Below, piece by piece: positions 8,244 through 16,043 of a DNA stretch of 64,000 bases. The stretch lies in the NCBI RefSeq assembly GCF_003946465.1, contig NZ_RHOL01000008.1:22903-86902 (forward strand), in the 5' to 3' direction. The stretch's first letter is position 1; each line of letters starts with the position of its first letter. The DNA comes from Lacticaseibacillus hegangensis (GTDB lineage: Bacteria; Bacillota; Bacilli; Lactobacillales; Lactobacillaceae). Under the pieces are notes generated by a model. The model was not told the DNA's origin. It made no database searches and saw only the letters and a list, made by a program, of their open reading frames with translations. The position numbers and the translations under genes are program-made.

Positions 8244-8332
8244 GTTGTGAGAGATAAAAGGCACTGCAGTCCGCGGAATCACCAGCGTCCCCATCACGTT
8301 CCATTAAATGGTGATCAGATTCAGTCAACAGC

Positions 8333-8384
8333 AAAGCTCTCCCCATGTCTATGCAGGAATGCGCAAACGTGAGGAGAGCTTTTT
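8333..8384 (+). terminator. Terminator of the amidohydrolase operon
   Basis: AAAGCTCTCC pairs exactly with GGAGAGCTTT across a 30-base loop and is followed by Ts. Confidence 0.7.
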
Positions 8385-8412
8385 AATTCCGCAAGATGGG
8401 TAGGGGATGGTA

Positions 8413-8934
8413 CTACATCGTCGCTTCCATCAGCCAGTCGTGCTGGGGGTCGTTGCCGACGACAAAAGCGTGCTCGCCGACTTTGTGGAAGCCGCGTGCG
8501 GTGTAAAAGGCCTTGGCCGGCTCGTTGTGCTCCCAGACGCCGAGCGCGATGGTGTCCTTGTGCTGATCCTTTGCCATTTTCAAGGCGTGGGCGTAGAGCT
8601 TGCTGCCGAGGCCCTGGTGCTTGTACGCCGGCAAAATGTAGATTCGTTCCAGCTCCAGTGCATTTTTCGCCTGCACATCGCTGGTTACGGCGCCGTCGAC
8701 GTTGAGTTTGAGGTAGCCGGCGGGCGTGCCATCGACCGTGATGAACCAGAAGGTCGTGCCCGGCGTGTTCAGCTCCCGGGTGAGCTGTTCTGGCGAGTAA
8801 GCCGTATCTAGAAAAGCCGCCATGTCGGCTGGGGCCGTGTTGGCATTGAAGGTATCGGCAAACGTGGTGCGGGCTAGGTGCACTAGCGTGGGGATCTGGT
8901 CAGCGGTGACGGGGATGATTTGGGTTTCGGTCAT
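8413..8934 (-). CDS. GNAT-family N-acetyltransferase
   Basis: A 173-residue acetyl-CoA-dependent N-acetyltransferase. The acetyl-CoA loop is seen in LERIYILPAYKHQGLGSKLYAHAL, where the Q/R-x-x-G-x-G/A motif reads HQGLGS, followed by IALGVWEHNEPAKAFYTARGFHKVGEH near the C-terminus. I start at ATG 8934, preceded by AAAGGAG, instead of an upstream in-frame ATG at 8988 that would code through this site. It is a single-gene unit. The acceptor is unknown; the tail HDWLMEATM resembles polyamine or amino-acid acetyltransferases. Confidence 0.88.
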   Translation of the reverse strand: MTETQIIPVTADQIPTLVHLARTTFADTFNANTAPADMAAFLDTAYSPEQLTRELNTPGTTFWFITVDGTPAGYLKLNVDGAVTSDVQAKNALELERIYILPAYKHQGLGSKLYAHALKMAKDQHKDTIALGVWEHNEPAKAFYTARGFHKVGEHAFVVGNDPQHDWLMEATM

Positions 8935-9124
8935 AGTAAAAACTCCTTTGATGCTAGTGCGTGGTTGCACTTTGTTGGAGTTAATCATACGCCTTCACAG
9001 TCGGTTCGGCTGCAGTAATTTACCGCTCCCAGGTAATCATGTGCAACCCCAGGCGCAGGTGTACGACCGCATCGTGAGGGAGGCCGCAAGTTTCACGTGA
9101 AACAGAAGGCCCGGCTGACGCTAA

Positions 9125-9168
9125 AGCACCACCGTCCTTTTTCGGTTGCGAAAAGGGCCGGTGGTGCT
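9125..9168 (-). terminator. Terminator of the ABC exporter/TetR operon
   Basis: AGCACCACCG (9125-9134) pairs with CGGTGGTGCT (9159-9168). The reverse strand then has only a short T-run, so the terminator is moderate. Confidence 0.65.
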
Positions 9169-9174
9169 GTTTGG

Positions 9175-9813
9175 CTATTTAGCAAAGAGTAGCGGCGTGA
9201 CCTCTAGCAAGATTTGATCCGTTGCCTGGTCAACATCGAGTTGCAGTTCTGGTTTCAGGATAACTGGCAACAGGTACGTCAGCATCAGGCCGAATATCGG
9301 CCGAAAGGACTCGAGGGTGAGGGGATGCTGGGGCTGGCTGAAGTTTGCCAGCATGGGCAGGACGGCCGGGACAAAGCGTTGCTTGGCCATTGCCAGGGCA
9401 CTGTCGAACAAGTCGGTGTTGACCAGGACTTCTTGCAGAAAGACGCGTATGATCAACCGGTTGTCCAGGACAAAGCGCATGCGGTCACTGACGAGAAACC
9501 GCAGTGCGGCTTCCAGCGAGTCGAAGTGTTGCTTGGCTGTTTCGGCGACAAATTCATCGGCGACGGCGGGGAGCACGCTGGCTTTCAGCGGCTCAAGCAA
9601 AGCGTCGAGGATCTCGCGTTTATTTTTAAAATGCTTGTACACGGTCCCTTCTGAAACGCCCGCCAGCTTCGCGATGTCGGCGGTCGTGGTGCGATCGTAG
9701 CCTTGCTCGGAAAAAAGCTTCAGGCAGGCCTTCAGCACGTTCTGCTGTTTTTGGGACAAGTCTGACTTTGCCAGGCTGTTGGCCAATAATGTTTCAACTG
9801 AATTGACTTGCAT
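9175..9813 (-). CDS. TetR/AcrR-family repressor of the ABC-2 exporter
   Basis: A 212-residue regulator with a clear TetR DNA-binding domain (LKLFSEQGYDRTTTADIAKLAGVSEGTVYKHFKNKREIL, about residues 30-68) and a helical effector domain. AAGGAGG lies 5 bases before the ATG. It is the last gene of an operon with an ATPase and an ABC-2 permease, 30 bases after the permease. Two matching dyads in front of the ATPase gene are its likely operators, so the operon would be repressed until a transported compound binds. Confidence 0.87.
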   Translation of the reverse strand: MQVNSVETLLANSLAKSDLSQKQQNVLKACLKLFSEQGYDRTTTADIAKLAGVSEGTVYKHFKNKREILDALLEPLKASVLPAVADEFVAETAKQHFDSLEAALRFLVSDRMRFVLDNRLIIRVFLQEVLVNTDLFDSALAMAKQRFVPAVLPMLANFSQPQHPLTLESFRPIFGLMLTYLLPVILKPELQLDVDQATDQILLEVTPLLFAK

Positions 9814-9843
9814 GGCGGCCTCCTTATTGCTGCGATCAGTTTA

Positions 9844-10995
9844 TCACACCTTGCGATACCGCCGCATGCCGCGGACGTTCAGGCCGGTCAGGACCAGCAG
9901 GAAAAGCAGAAGCACGCCGATGTCGAGCCCCAGGCTCGTGAGCTTGGTGCCGTACATGATGATCTGCGTCATCGCGTGGCCGGCGTAAGTCAGCGGCAGC
10001 ACGTAGGAGATGTCTTTGACCCAGCTCGCCAACGAATCCAGCGGCACGATGCCGGAGAAAAAGACTTGGGGGATGACGATGATGGGGATAAACTGCATCA
10101 TCTGGAATTCGGATTCCGCCAGCGTCGACATCAGGATACCGAACGCCAGCGCGACGAGGGCAAGCAGGAAGTTGATGACCATGACCGCACCCAGCGTCCC
10201 GGTGATTTCAACGCCCATGAAGCCAACTGTGGTCAGCACGATGATGACGGTTTGAATCATGGCCAGGATGCCATAGCTGATCATGTAGCCCAGCACGATC
10301 TCACCGCGGCGCACCGGGGTGGCCAGCAGGCGGTCCAGCGTGCCAGTCGTGCGCTCCTTGAGCAGCGCCATGCCGGAAATCAGGAACACGAAGAAGAAGA
10401 CGAAAAAGCCCATCAGGATCGGCACGATTTTGTCAAAAAAGCCGGTGTTCTTATCGCCGTAGTTGTAGCGGCTCTTGATCTTGGTGCGCAGTTGGGCCTT
10501 GGCTTCGGGATGCTTCATGGCCGCGGCCGCATGCGGGGACAGCTTCGCGATGGTGGTCGCCATTTGGCTGACGGTCCTGCTCAGCTTGACGGTCGTTTGC
10601 TTCAGCGTCTTCATGCCGTTTTGGGTCAGCGCCGCATTGAAGCCGGCCTTGACCAGGCTGGTCTTGGTGGCATCGGTGTTGGCGTAGGTGATGGTGTAAT
10701 GGCTGGCGCTGGTTTCGTGAATCACGGCGTCGACCTTTTGATTCCGCAACGCTTGTTGCGCGCTGGCATCGCTGCTCTTTTTGGTTACCGTCACGTGCTT
10801 GACGTCGTTCAGCGTGGTGCGGACGTTGTTGTTCAAGTCAACGGTGGCGACTTTGACACTGGTTGAGGCGCTTTGCGTAAAAATCAGCTTCATCAAAAAC
10901 ATGATCAGCACTGGCGCCACAAACATCAGCGCCAAGGTGCGCTTGTCGCGAATGAGCTCAGTCATCACGCGGCGGGCAATATAAAGTGCGCGCAT
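9844..10995 (-). CDS. ABC-2 type exporter permease
   Basis: A 383-residue membrane protein with the DrrB/YhhJ-like plan: one N-terminal membrane segment (ALMFVAPVLIMFLMKLIF, about 22-39), a long extracytoplasmic domain, then five helices from about residue 180. TLDRLLATPVRRGEIVLGY is the ABC-2 signature region near the coupling helix. One base separates it from the ATPase stop codon. With the ATPase it should export drugs or antimicrobial peptides; the substrate is unknown. Confidence 0.88.
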   Translation of the reverse strand: MRALYIARRVMTELIRDKRTLALMFVAPVLIMFLMKLIFTQSASTSVKVATVDLNNNVRTTLNDVKHVTVTKKSSDASAQQALRNQKVDAVIHETSASHYTITYANTDATKTSLVKAGFNAALTQNGMKTLKQTTVKLSRTVSQMATTIAKLSPHAAAAMKHPEAKAQLRTKIKSRYNYGDKNTGFFDKIVPILMGFFVFFFVFLISGMALLKERTTGTLDRLLATPVRRGEIVLGYMISYGILAMIQTVIIVLTTVGFMGVEITGTLGAVMVINFLLALVALAFGILMSTLAESEFQMMQFIPIIVIPQVFFSGIVPLDSLASWVKDISYVLPLTYAGHAMTQIIMYGTKLTSLGLDIGVLLLFLLVLTGLNVRGMRRYRKV

Positions 10996-10996
10996 A

Positions 10997-11719
10997 TTAA
11001 CCCACCCCTTCCGCTTTTAAGAAGACTTCTTCGATCGTCTTGACCTGGTACTGTGCCTCGAGCTTGGCCGGCGCATCGTAGGCCATGACCTTGCCATCGA
11101 GCAGCAGCGCGACCTCGTCAGTGAGCTCGGCCTCGTCCATCACGTGGGTGGTGATCAGCACGCCGCGGCCGGCGTCGCGCAGTTGATGCAGCTCGTGCCA
11201 GATCTTGCGCCGCAGCGCCGGGTCAATGCCGACGGTCGGTTCATCCAGCACCAGCAGCTCGGGGTCACCGAGCAGGGCAATGGCGAGCGACAGCCGGCGC
11301 CGCATACCGCCTGAGTAGCCGGAAACGCGCTTTTTGAGGTCGGGCGTGAGGTCCACGACGTCGGCGACATGCGCGATGTTGGCAGCCAGCGTGTCCTTTT
11401 TGACCCCTTTCATGCGGCCGAAAAAGCGCAGGTTCTCCTCGCCGGTGAGGGCGTCGTACAGTGAATCATCCTGGGCCATGTACCCGATGCGGCCCAAAAG
11501 CGCGCGGTTAGGCATGTGCGTGGCGAGCACGAGGGCCTCGCCGCCATCTGCGACTTCCATGCCCAGCGCGGTTTTGATCGCCGTGGATTTGCCGGCGCCG
11601 CTGGGGCCAATGAGCCCGAGGATCTGGCCTGCGTCCACGTGCAGTGAAACGTCTGCCAGCACGGTTTGCTTACCGAACTTCTTTTGCAGGTGTTTCAAAT
11701 CAATTAATCTAGTTGTCAT
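10997..11719 (-). CDS. ABC exporter ATP-binding protein
   Basis: A 240-residue ATPase. Walker A is GPSGAGKST, the signature is SGYSGGMRRRLSLAIAL and Walker B is LLVLDEPTVGID. The C-terminal IEEVFLKAEG tail is typical of the CcmA/DrrA exporter group. The start is ATG 11719, preceded by AAGGAG; an upstream in-frame start at 11755 would run through the operator. It leads an operon with the permease and a TetR gene. Confidence 0.9.
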   Translation of the reverse strand: MTTRLIDLKHLQKKFGKQTVLADVSLHVDAGQILGLIGPSGAGKSTAIKTALGMEVADGGEALVLATHMPNRALLGRIGYMAQDDSLYDALTGEENLRFFGRMKGVKKDTLAANIAHVADVVDLTPDLKKRVSGYSGGMRRRLSLAIALLGDPELLVLDEPTVGIDPALRRKIWHELHQLRDAGRGVLITTHVMDEAELTDEVALLLDGKVMAYDAPAKLEAQYQVKTIEEVFLKAEGVG

Positions 11720-11735
11720 TCGTATCGTCTCCTTG

Positions 11736-11798
11736 GTGAGTGGTGACTCACTCAACGCCGATCACTATACCCGACTAAAAAGTGAGTGTCAACTCACT
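11736..11798 (-). promoter_or_regulatory. Paired TetR operators of the ABC-2 operon
   Basis: Two copies of the dyad GTGAGT-N4-ACTCAC occur at 11736-11751 and 11782-11797 (the second extended to AGTGAGT/ACTCACT, 11781-11798). Their centres are 46 bp apart. The first lies in the 5' leader of the ATPase gene. They are the probable binding sites of the TetR protein encoded as third gene of the operon. Confidence 0.75.
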
Positions 11799-11835
11799 TT
11801 TCAAAAAACTTTCTGAAAATAATTAAGGCAAAAAA

Positions 11836-11898
11836 GTTGACACGGTGTCACCGACGCGTATACTAATCAACATCGACAGGTGGTGACACGTCGTCACC
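11836..11898 (+). promoter_or_regulatory. Promoter with two 17-bp TetR operators
   Basis: TTGACA (11837-11842) and TATACT (11859-11864) with a 16-bp spacer form a strong promoter. A 17-bp near-palindrome G(T/G)TGACACG(G/T)(T/C)GTCACC occurs at 11836-11852, covering the -35 box, and at 11882-11898, downstream of the -10 box. The layout suits repression by the TetR protein whose gene follows. Confidence 0.8.
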
Positions 11899-11922
11899 CC
11901 CACAGAAAGCGAGGATCAACCC

Positions 11923-12441
11923 TTGGTATTACCCACTTTTGAACATTTAGACGAAGAAAAACGAGCGCGCATCCGCCAGGCGCTGCTGAATGAATTTTCC
12001 CATTACCCGCTGGCGGACGCCCAGGTGGCGCGGATTGTGAAGGACGCCGGCATTGCGCGCGGCGCGTTTTACAAGTACTTCACCGACCTGACCGACGCGT
12101 ACCAGTACCTGTTCGGCATCGCGATGGGCGTGATTCACCGGGGAATGCCCCAGCGGCCGACCGCCGGCAACGTCGACGAGTACATCGCAGCGCTGCGCCA
12201 GTTTGTTGAAACCACCAGCCAGTGCGAGTACCGCGAACTGATTCAGCAGCATTTTCGCTACAACGAAGGCTACCTGGGCGAGGCGCCAACGCGGCTGATT
12301 CCGGGCGGCGACGCGAAGCAGTGGGCGTTCACCGTGCTGTACCACCAAACTGTCAAGGACATTATGTTGGCGCCGGACACCGCTGAGGCCCGGATCGCAC
12401 AGCTGCGCATCGCCTTGACGCGCGGCAGTGAAGGAGAATGA
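11923..12441 (+). CDS. TetR-family regulator of the FtsX-type ABC exporter
   Basis: A 172-residue protein, short for the family, with a TetR DNA-binding domain (ADAQVARIVKDAGIARGAFYKYFTDLTDAYQYLF, about residues 28-62). The start is TTG 11923, with GAGG eight bases upstream. Two 17-bp dyads in its own promoter suggest autoregulation. The downstream FtsX-type permease gene begins 4 bases after its stop and the ATPase follows, so the three form one operon. Confidence 0.85.
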   Translation: MVLPTFEHLDEEKRARIRQALLNEFSHYPLADAQVARIVKDAGIARGAFYKYFTDLTDAYQYLFGIAMGVIHRGMPQRPTAGNVDEYIAALRQFVETTSQCEYRELIQQHFRYNEGYLGEAPTRLIPGGDAKQWAFTVLYHQTVKDIMLAPDTAEARIAQLRIALTRGSEGE

Positions 12442-12445
12442 GGTC

Positions 12446-13501
12446 ATGTTTTTAGCACTTAAAGAAATCAAAAAAGAAAAACTGCGCTCGGGCCTGATCA
12501 TTTTCATGATCGTCCTGATCGGGTATCTGATCTTCATCCTGACCAGCCTGGCGCTGGGCCTCGCGCAGCAAAACACCGACGCCATCAATGGCTGGCAGGC
12601 GCAGCGCATCGTGCTGAACGCCGACGCGAACACCGACATGCGCCAGTCGTTCCTGACCCAAAAACAGGTTGGCAAGCTGTCGAACAAGGAGGCGCTGCTG
12701 GGCGAAACCAGCGTGGTCGCCAAGGCCAAGGGCCAAAAGCAGCAGTCCGCCGTGTTCCTGGGGCTGAAGTCGAGTCAGTTCATCTACAAAAATTTGAAGC
12801 TGACGGCCGGCCGCAACGTGCAAAAAGGCAACGAGGTCGTGGTCGACACCGCGTTCAAGAACGCCGGCTACAAGCTCGGCGACAAGCTGCAGCTGAATGA
12901 TTACAAGGATAAGTTCACCATTGTCGGCTTCACCGATAAGGCCAAGCTGAACATCGCGCCAGTTGTTTACGGCCGCCTGAGCAGCTGGTCCGCGTTGCGC
13001 GGCATCAAGGCGGGTCCGGTCGGCTCGGCGGTGATCTCGCAAAGCAAGACCTACAAAAATACGAATGCGGGCGTGAAAACCTACACCAAGCAGCAGGTCA
13101 TCAATAAGTTGCCCGGGTACTCCGCGCAAAACGCGACCTTTATTTTGATGATCGGGTTTTTGATGGTGATCTCGCTGATCATCATTGCGGTGTTCCTGTA
13201 CATCCTGACGATGCAAAAGCTGCCGAATTACGCGGTGCTGCGCGCGCAGGGGATCCCCAGCAAGGTGCTGGTCGGCGCCACGGTATCGCAGTCGCTCCTG
13301 CTGGTGCTGTCCGGCTTAGTGCTGGCGACCGTGTTAACCATCGCGACGGCGGCCGTGATGCCGAGCGCCGTGCCGATGGCCTTCGACATTCCGGCGCTGG
13401 CCGAAGTGGGCCTGGGACTGCTGGTCATGGCGCTGCTGGGGAGTTTGATTCCGATTAAATCGGTGCTGAGCGTTGATCCCGTTTCCGTTATTGGAGGTTA
13501 A
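12446..13501 (+). CDS. ABC exporter permease, FtsX/MacB type
   Basis: A 351-residue membrane protein with one N-terminal helix (GLIIFMIVLIGYLIFIL), an extracytoplasmic domain of about 190 residues (MacB-like periplasmic core), and three C-terminal helices beginning FILMIGFLMVISLIIIAVFLYI. AAGGAG lies 9 bases before ATG 12446. It pairs with the ATPase gene starting 5 bases after its stop. Such pairs, like E. faecalis/lactobacillar antimicrobial-peptide exporters, remove peptides or drugs; the substrate is not known. Confidence 0.85.
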   Translation: MFLALKEIKKEKLRSGLIIFMIVLIGYLIFILTSLALGLAQQNTDAINGWQAQRIVLNADANTDMRQSFLTQKQVGKLSNKEALLGETSVVAKAKGQKQQSAVFLGLKSSQFIYKNLKLTAGRNVQKGNEVVVDTAFKNAGYKLGDKLQLNDYKDKFTIVGFTDKAKLNIAPVVYGRLSSWSALRGIKAGPVGSAVISQSKTYKNTNAGVKTYTKQQVINKLPGYSAQNATFILMIGFLMVISLIIIAVFLYILTMQKLPNYAVLRAQGIPSKVLVGATVSQSLLLVLSGLVLATVLTIATAAVMPSAVPMAFDIPALAEVGLGLLVMALLGSLIPIKSVLSVDPVSVIGG

Positions 13502-13506
13502 GTCGC

Positions 13507-14196
13507 ATGAAAAATTCATTTTCAGTCTCACACGTGAGCCAGGTATTCGGCACCGGCACCGCCCGGGTCGAGGCGCTCCACGACGTCAGTTTTGAGGCGG
13601 ACGCCGGCTCACTGAGTCTCATCATGGGGCCGTCCGGCTCCGGGAAAAGCACCTTTTTGACGATTGCCGGTGGCCTGCTGACGCCGACCAGTGGCAGCGT
13701 TGAGGTCAACGGCGTCAAGTACACCGAGCGCTCCAAAAAGCAGCGCGACGCCTTGCGCCTGGATGCCATCGGTTTTGTGCTCCAGGCCTACCACCTGCTG
13801 CCGTACCTGACCGTCGCTGACCAGTTCAAGCTGGTCGACCGGGTCAAGCCAAACGGCAACTTGTCGAAGGAACAGCTTGATGAGGTGCTGGCAACCCTAG
13901 GCATTCAAAACCTGGTGCACAAGTACCCCGGTGAGCTTTCCGGCGGCCAGCAGCAGCGTGTTGCCATCGCGCGGGCCCTGTACCCGGACCCGGCAATCAT
14001 TTTGGCCGATGAACCGACCGCGGCGCTCGACAGTGCCCGCGTCGAGGTGGTCGGGGCGCTGCTCAAGGACCTCGCGATTAAGCGTAACAAGGCCGTCGTG
14101 GTCGTCACCCACGACACGCGGCTCATCCCGTTTGCCGACCACCTTTACAACATGCAGGACGGCTGGCTGCGCGAGGCGGAGGCCGTCGTGAGCTAA
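13507..14196 (+). CDS. ABC exporter ATP-binding protein, LolD/MacB type
   Basis: A 229-residue ATPase with Walker A GPSGSGKST, Q-loop FVLQAYHLLPYLT, signature LSGGQQQRVAIARAL, Walker B IILADEPTAALD and a switch His in VVVTHDTR. This is the MacB/LolD subgroup that works with FtsX-type permeases, and the gene directly follows one. Confidence 0.92.
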   Translation: MKNSFSVSHVSQVFGTGTARVEALHDVSFEADAGSLSLIMGPSGSGKSTFLTIAGGLLTPTSGSVEVNGVKYTERSKKQRDALRLDAIGFVLQAYHLLPYLTVADQFKLVDRVKPNGNLSKEQLDEVLATLGIQNLVHKYPGELSGGQQQRVAIARALYPDPAIILADEPTAALDSARVEVVGALLKDLAIKRNKAVVVVTHDTRLIPFADHLYNMQDGWLREAEAVVS

Positions 14197-14299
14197 AAAA
14201 ACGGCGACACCCTGAGCATATGATTCGCATTTCACCCCTAACATGCGTTATCCTAGATGTGGATAAAGCGTTTTCATCAATGGGAAGGGGACGAGTCAC

Positions 14300-14548
14300 A
14301 TGGAGTTCAAGGTCAGTCTGATGGTCAGCAAGAACCCGGTGCTGTTTTGGTGGGACGATGGGTTGAAAACCGACACCCCGGCCGCGCTGGAGTACCTGAA
14401 TGAAGTGGCACCGATCACCACCGTGAGATTTCCGGAGCCGACAGGCAAGCAAGGTTTTGACCTGACCGACTGCGAAGAGACGTTTAATGGGTTGATGTCG
14501 ATGGGCGCCAACGTGGTCCTGGCGCCGCGGCCTAAGGAATTGCAGTAG
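14300..14548 (+). CDS. Small hypothetical protein
   Basis: An 82-residue soluble protein I do not recognise. It begins MEFKVSLMVSKNPVLFWWDDG and has a predicted alpha/beta character. GGAAGGGG lies about 10 bases before the ATG and a good terminator follows directly, so it looks like a real single-gene unit. A function cannot be given. Confidence 0.6.
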   Translation: MEFKVSLMVSKNPVLFWWDDGLKTDTPAALEYLNEVAPITTVRFPEPTGKQGFDLTDCEETFNGLMSMGANVVLAPRPKELQ

Positions 14549-14552
14549 CATG

Positions 14553-14591
14553 AATAACGGCTTGCTCCGTGAGGGGCAGGCCGTTATTTTT
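14553..14591 (+). terminator. Terminator after the small hypothetical gene
   Basis: AATAACGGC pairs with GCCGTTATT and is followed by a T-run. Confidence 0.85.
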
Positions 14592-14697
14592 ATATCCGGC
14601 AAGGCTGTTTTGGAGGGCACAGTCGAGTAGTAGACGCTCTGAACCTAAAGAAAGCGATATAAAGACGAACGAATATTGTGTAATGGGATAAATCATA

Positions 14698-14726
14698 TTG
14701 TTATAGGCCGTTGCTCATGGTATGCT
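14698..14726 (+). promoter_or_regulatory. Promoter of the DUF805 pair
   Basis: TTGTTA (14698-14703) and TATGCT (14721-14726) are separated by exactly 17 bp, 35 bases before the first DUF805 start. Confidence 0.6.
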
Positions 14727-14760
14727 TCACTCGGTGCAGTTAGTTAAGGGGGTATGGGGA

Positions 14761-15348
14761 ATGGCAATCAAATCGACGCACGTAGAACAAATCAGTGCCC
14801 ATAATCGGTATTATCGTGCGACGGGTGTGACAGTCTTGATCGCGTTTTGGGGTAATTGTCTGAACTTCAAAGGACGGTCCAGCCGAAGCGAGTACTGGGG
14901 CCCCGCGTTACTGGTTGCTGCCCTGGTCAGCGTCGTTGCGACGACATTAACCGTGTCGCTCATCGGCAGCAGCAGTGAGCTGACTAATGGCCTAAAGTTA
15001 GATCAATTATTCGGCGGACTGGGTGGTGGGCTGTTAATTATATTGTTCGTAGTGATTGGCTTGCCAAGCATCACGCTGTTTATCCGGCGTTCACGCGATG
15101 CCGGTATTCCGTGGTGGTTCTATGTCATTATCCTGACTTTGAATCTAGTGTCATACTTCATACCAAACGCGCCAAGTGCAGAAAGATTTCTTACTGGAGC
15201 GGTGTCTTTAACGATATTGATTTTAACGCTGTTTCTGATTTTGGCCCTCAAGCCATCTCGGTCTCAGCCAACGTCATCTTCCAAGTCAGCGACGGCCGGG
15301 AATAATATCAGTCGTGATGATCCTGACCGCCCATATACTGAAGGCTGA
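14761..15348 (+). CDS. DUF805 membrane protein (first copy)
   Basis: A 195-residue protein with the DUF805 hallmarks: an amphipathic N-terminus, NFKGRSSRSEYW before the first helix, and FIRRSRDAGIPWWFY between later helices. About four membrane segments are visible. I start at ATG 14761 because the paralogue at 15399 begins with the same MAIKS sequence; an upstream start at 14722 lacks a site. The function of DUF805 is unknown. The C-terminal 30 residues are polar. Confidence 0.85.
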   Translation: MAIKSTHVEQISAHNRYYRATGVTVLIAFWGNCLNFKGRSSRSEYWGPALLVAALVSVVATTLTVSLIGSSSELTNGLKLDQLFGGLGGGLLIILFVVIGLPSITLFIRRSRDAGIPWWFYVIILTLNLVSYFIPNAPSAERFLTGAVSLTILILTLFLILALKPSRSQPTSSSKSATAGNNISRDDPDRPYTEG

Positions 15349-15398
15349 TTGGTACTAGATAAGAGAAGTAATCATCAGAGCTTGAAGGAGAAAACCAA

Positions 15399-15992
15399 AT
15401 GGCAATCAAATCTGAACAACCGGAGCAAGTCGCGGCGCACAATCGGTACTACCGCGCGACCGGCTTCACGTCGATCAAGGCGTTTTTTGGCAATTATGTG
15501 AATTTCAAGGGGCGGTCCAGTCGGAGTGAATACTGGTGGATCTCGCTGTTTCAGACCATTTTATCCATCATCGTGTTGATCGCGTTCCTCGGCGCGGTGG
15601 TTGGCGCCATCGCCGGCAGCAGCCAGGGAATCGATCCCAAGAAACTGTTTGCCAGCCTTGGGGCGGGCCTGGTGATTTTTCTGGTGCTGGTGGTCGTGTT
15701 CTACGTCGCCGTGATTCTGCCGAGCATTGGTTTAACGGTTCGGCGCTATCGCGATGGCGGAATCCCGTGGTGGATATTTCCCATTCAACTCATTGTGTAC
15801 GGTGGCGCGCAGCTGATGAAAAGCGGCTCGACGGCCCAGAGCCTGGTGGAATGGGCGGCGCTGCTGTCTATGATCATCTTGGCACTGCTGCCGTCCAAGC
15901 CCTTGCCGGTTTCACATGACGGCTTCACCCAGGATGATGGTCTCGACTCGCGCATCGATCCGAGTGTGTTTGCTAACAAGGACGATGATTAG
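15399..15992 (+). CDS. DUF805 membrane protein (second copy)
   Basis: A 197-residue tandem paralogue of the preceding gene: MAIKSEQPEQVAAHNRYYRATGF aligns with its N-terminus, as do NFKGRSSRSEYW and VRRYRDGGIPWW. It has four likely membrane helices and an acidic tail ending NKDDD. The copies are 50 bases apart and probably cotranscribed up to the terminator at 16013. They have diverged well beyond a recent duplication. Confidence 0.87.
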   Translation: MAIKSEQPEQVAAHNRYYRATGFTSIKAFFGNYVNFKGRSSRSEYWWISLFQTILSIIVLIAFLGAVVGAIAGSSQGIDPKKLFASLGAGLVIFLVLVVVFYVAVILPSIGLTVRRYRDGGIPWWIFPIQLIVYGGAQLMKSGSTAQSLVEWAALLSMIILALLPSKPLPVSHDGFTQDDGLDSRIDPSVFANKDDD

Positions 15993-16012
15993 AAGTAGGA
16001 GTTGAATGCACC

Positions 16013-16040
16013 AAAAAAGAGGCCAGCGCGGCCTCTTTTT
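16013..16040. terminator. Bidirectional terminator between DUF805 and the metal ABC operon
   Basis: AAAAAAGAGGCC pairs with GGCCTCTTTTT across a 5-base loop, with T-runs on both strands. Confidence 0.9.
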
Positions 16041-16043
16041 GCG

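Noticed and set aside
9808..10866. Plus-strand ORF of 352 codons
   Set aside because: It is antisense to the ABC-2 permease, is rich in Arg/His/Gln/Asp like other GC-rich shadow frames, and has no ribosome site.
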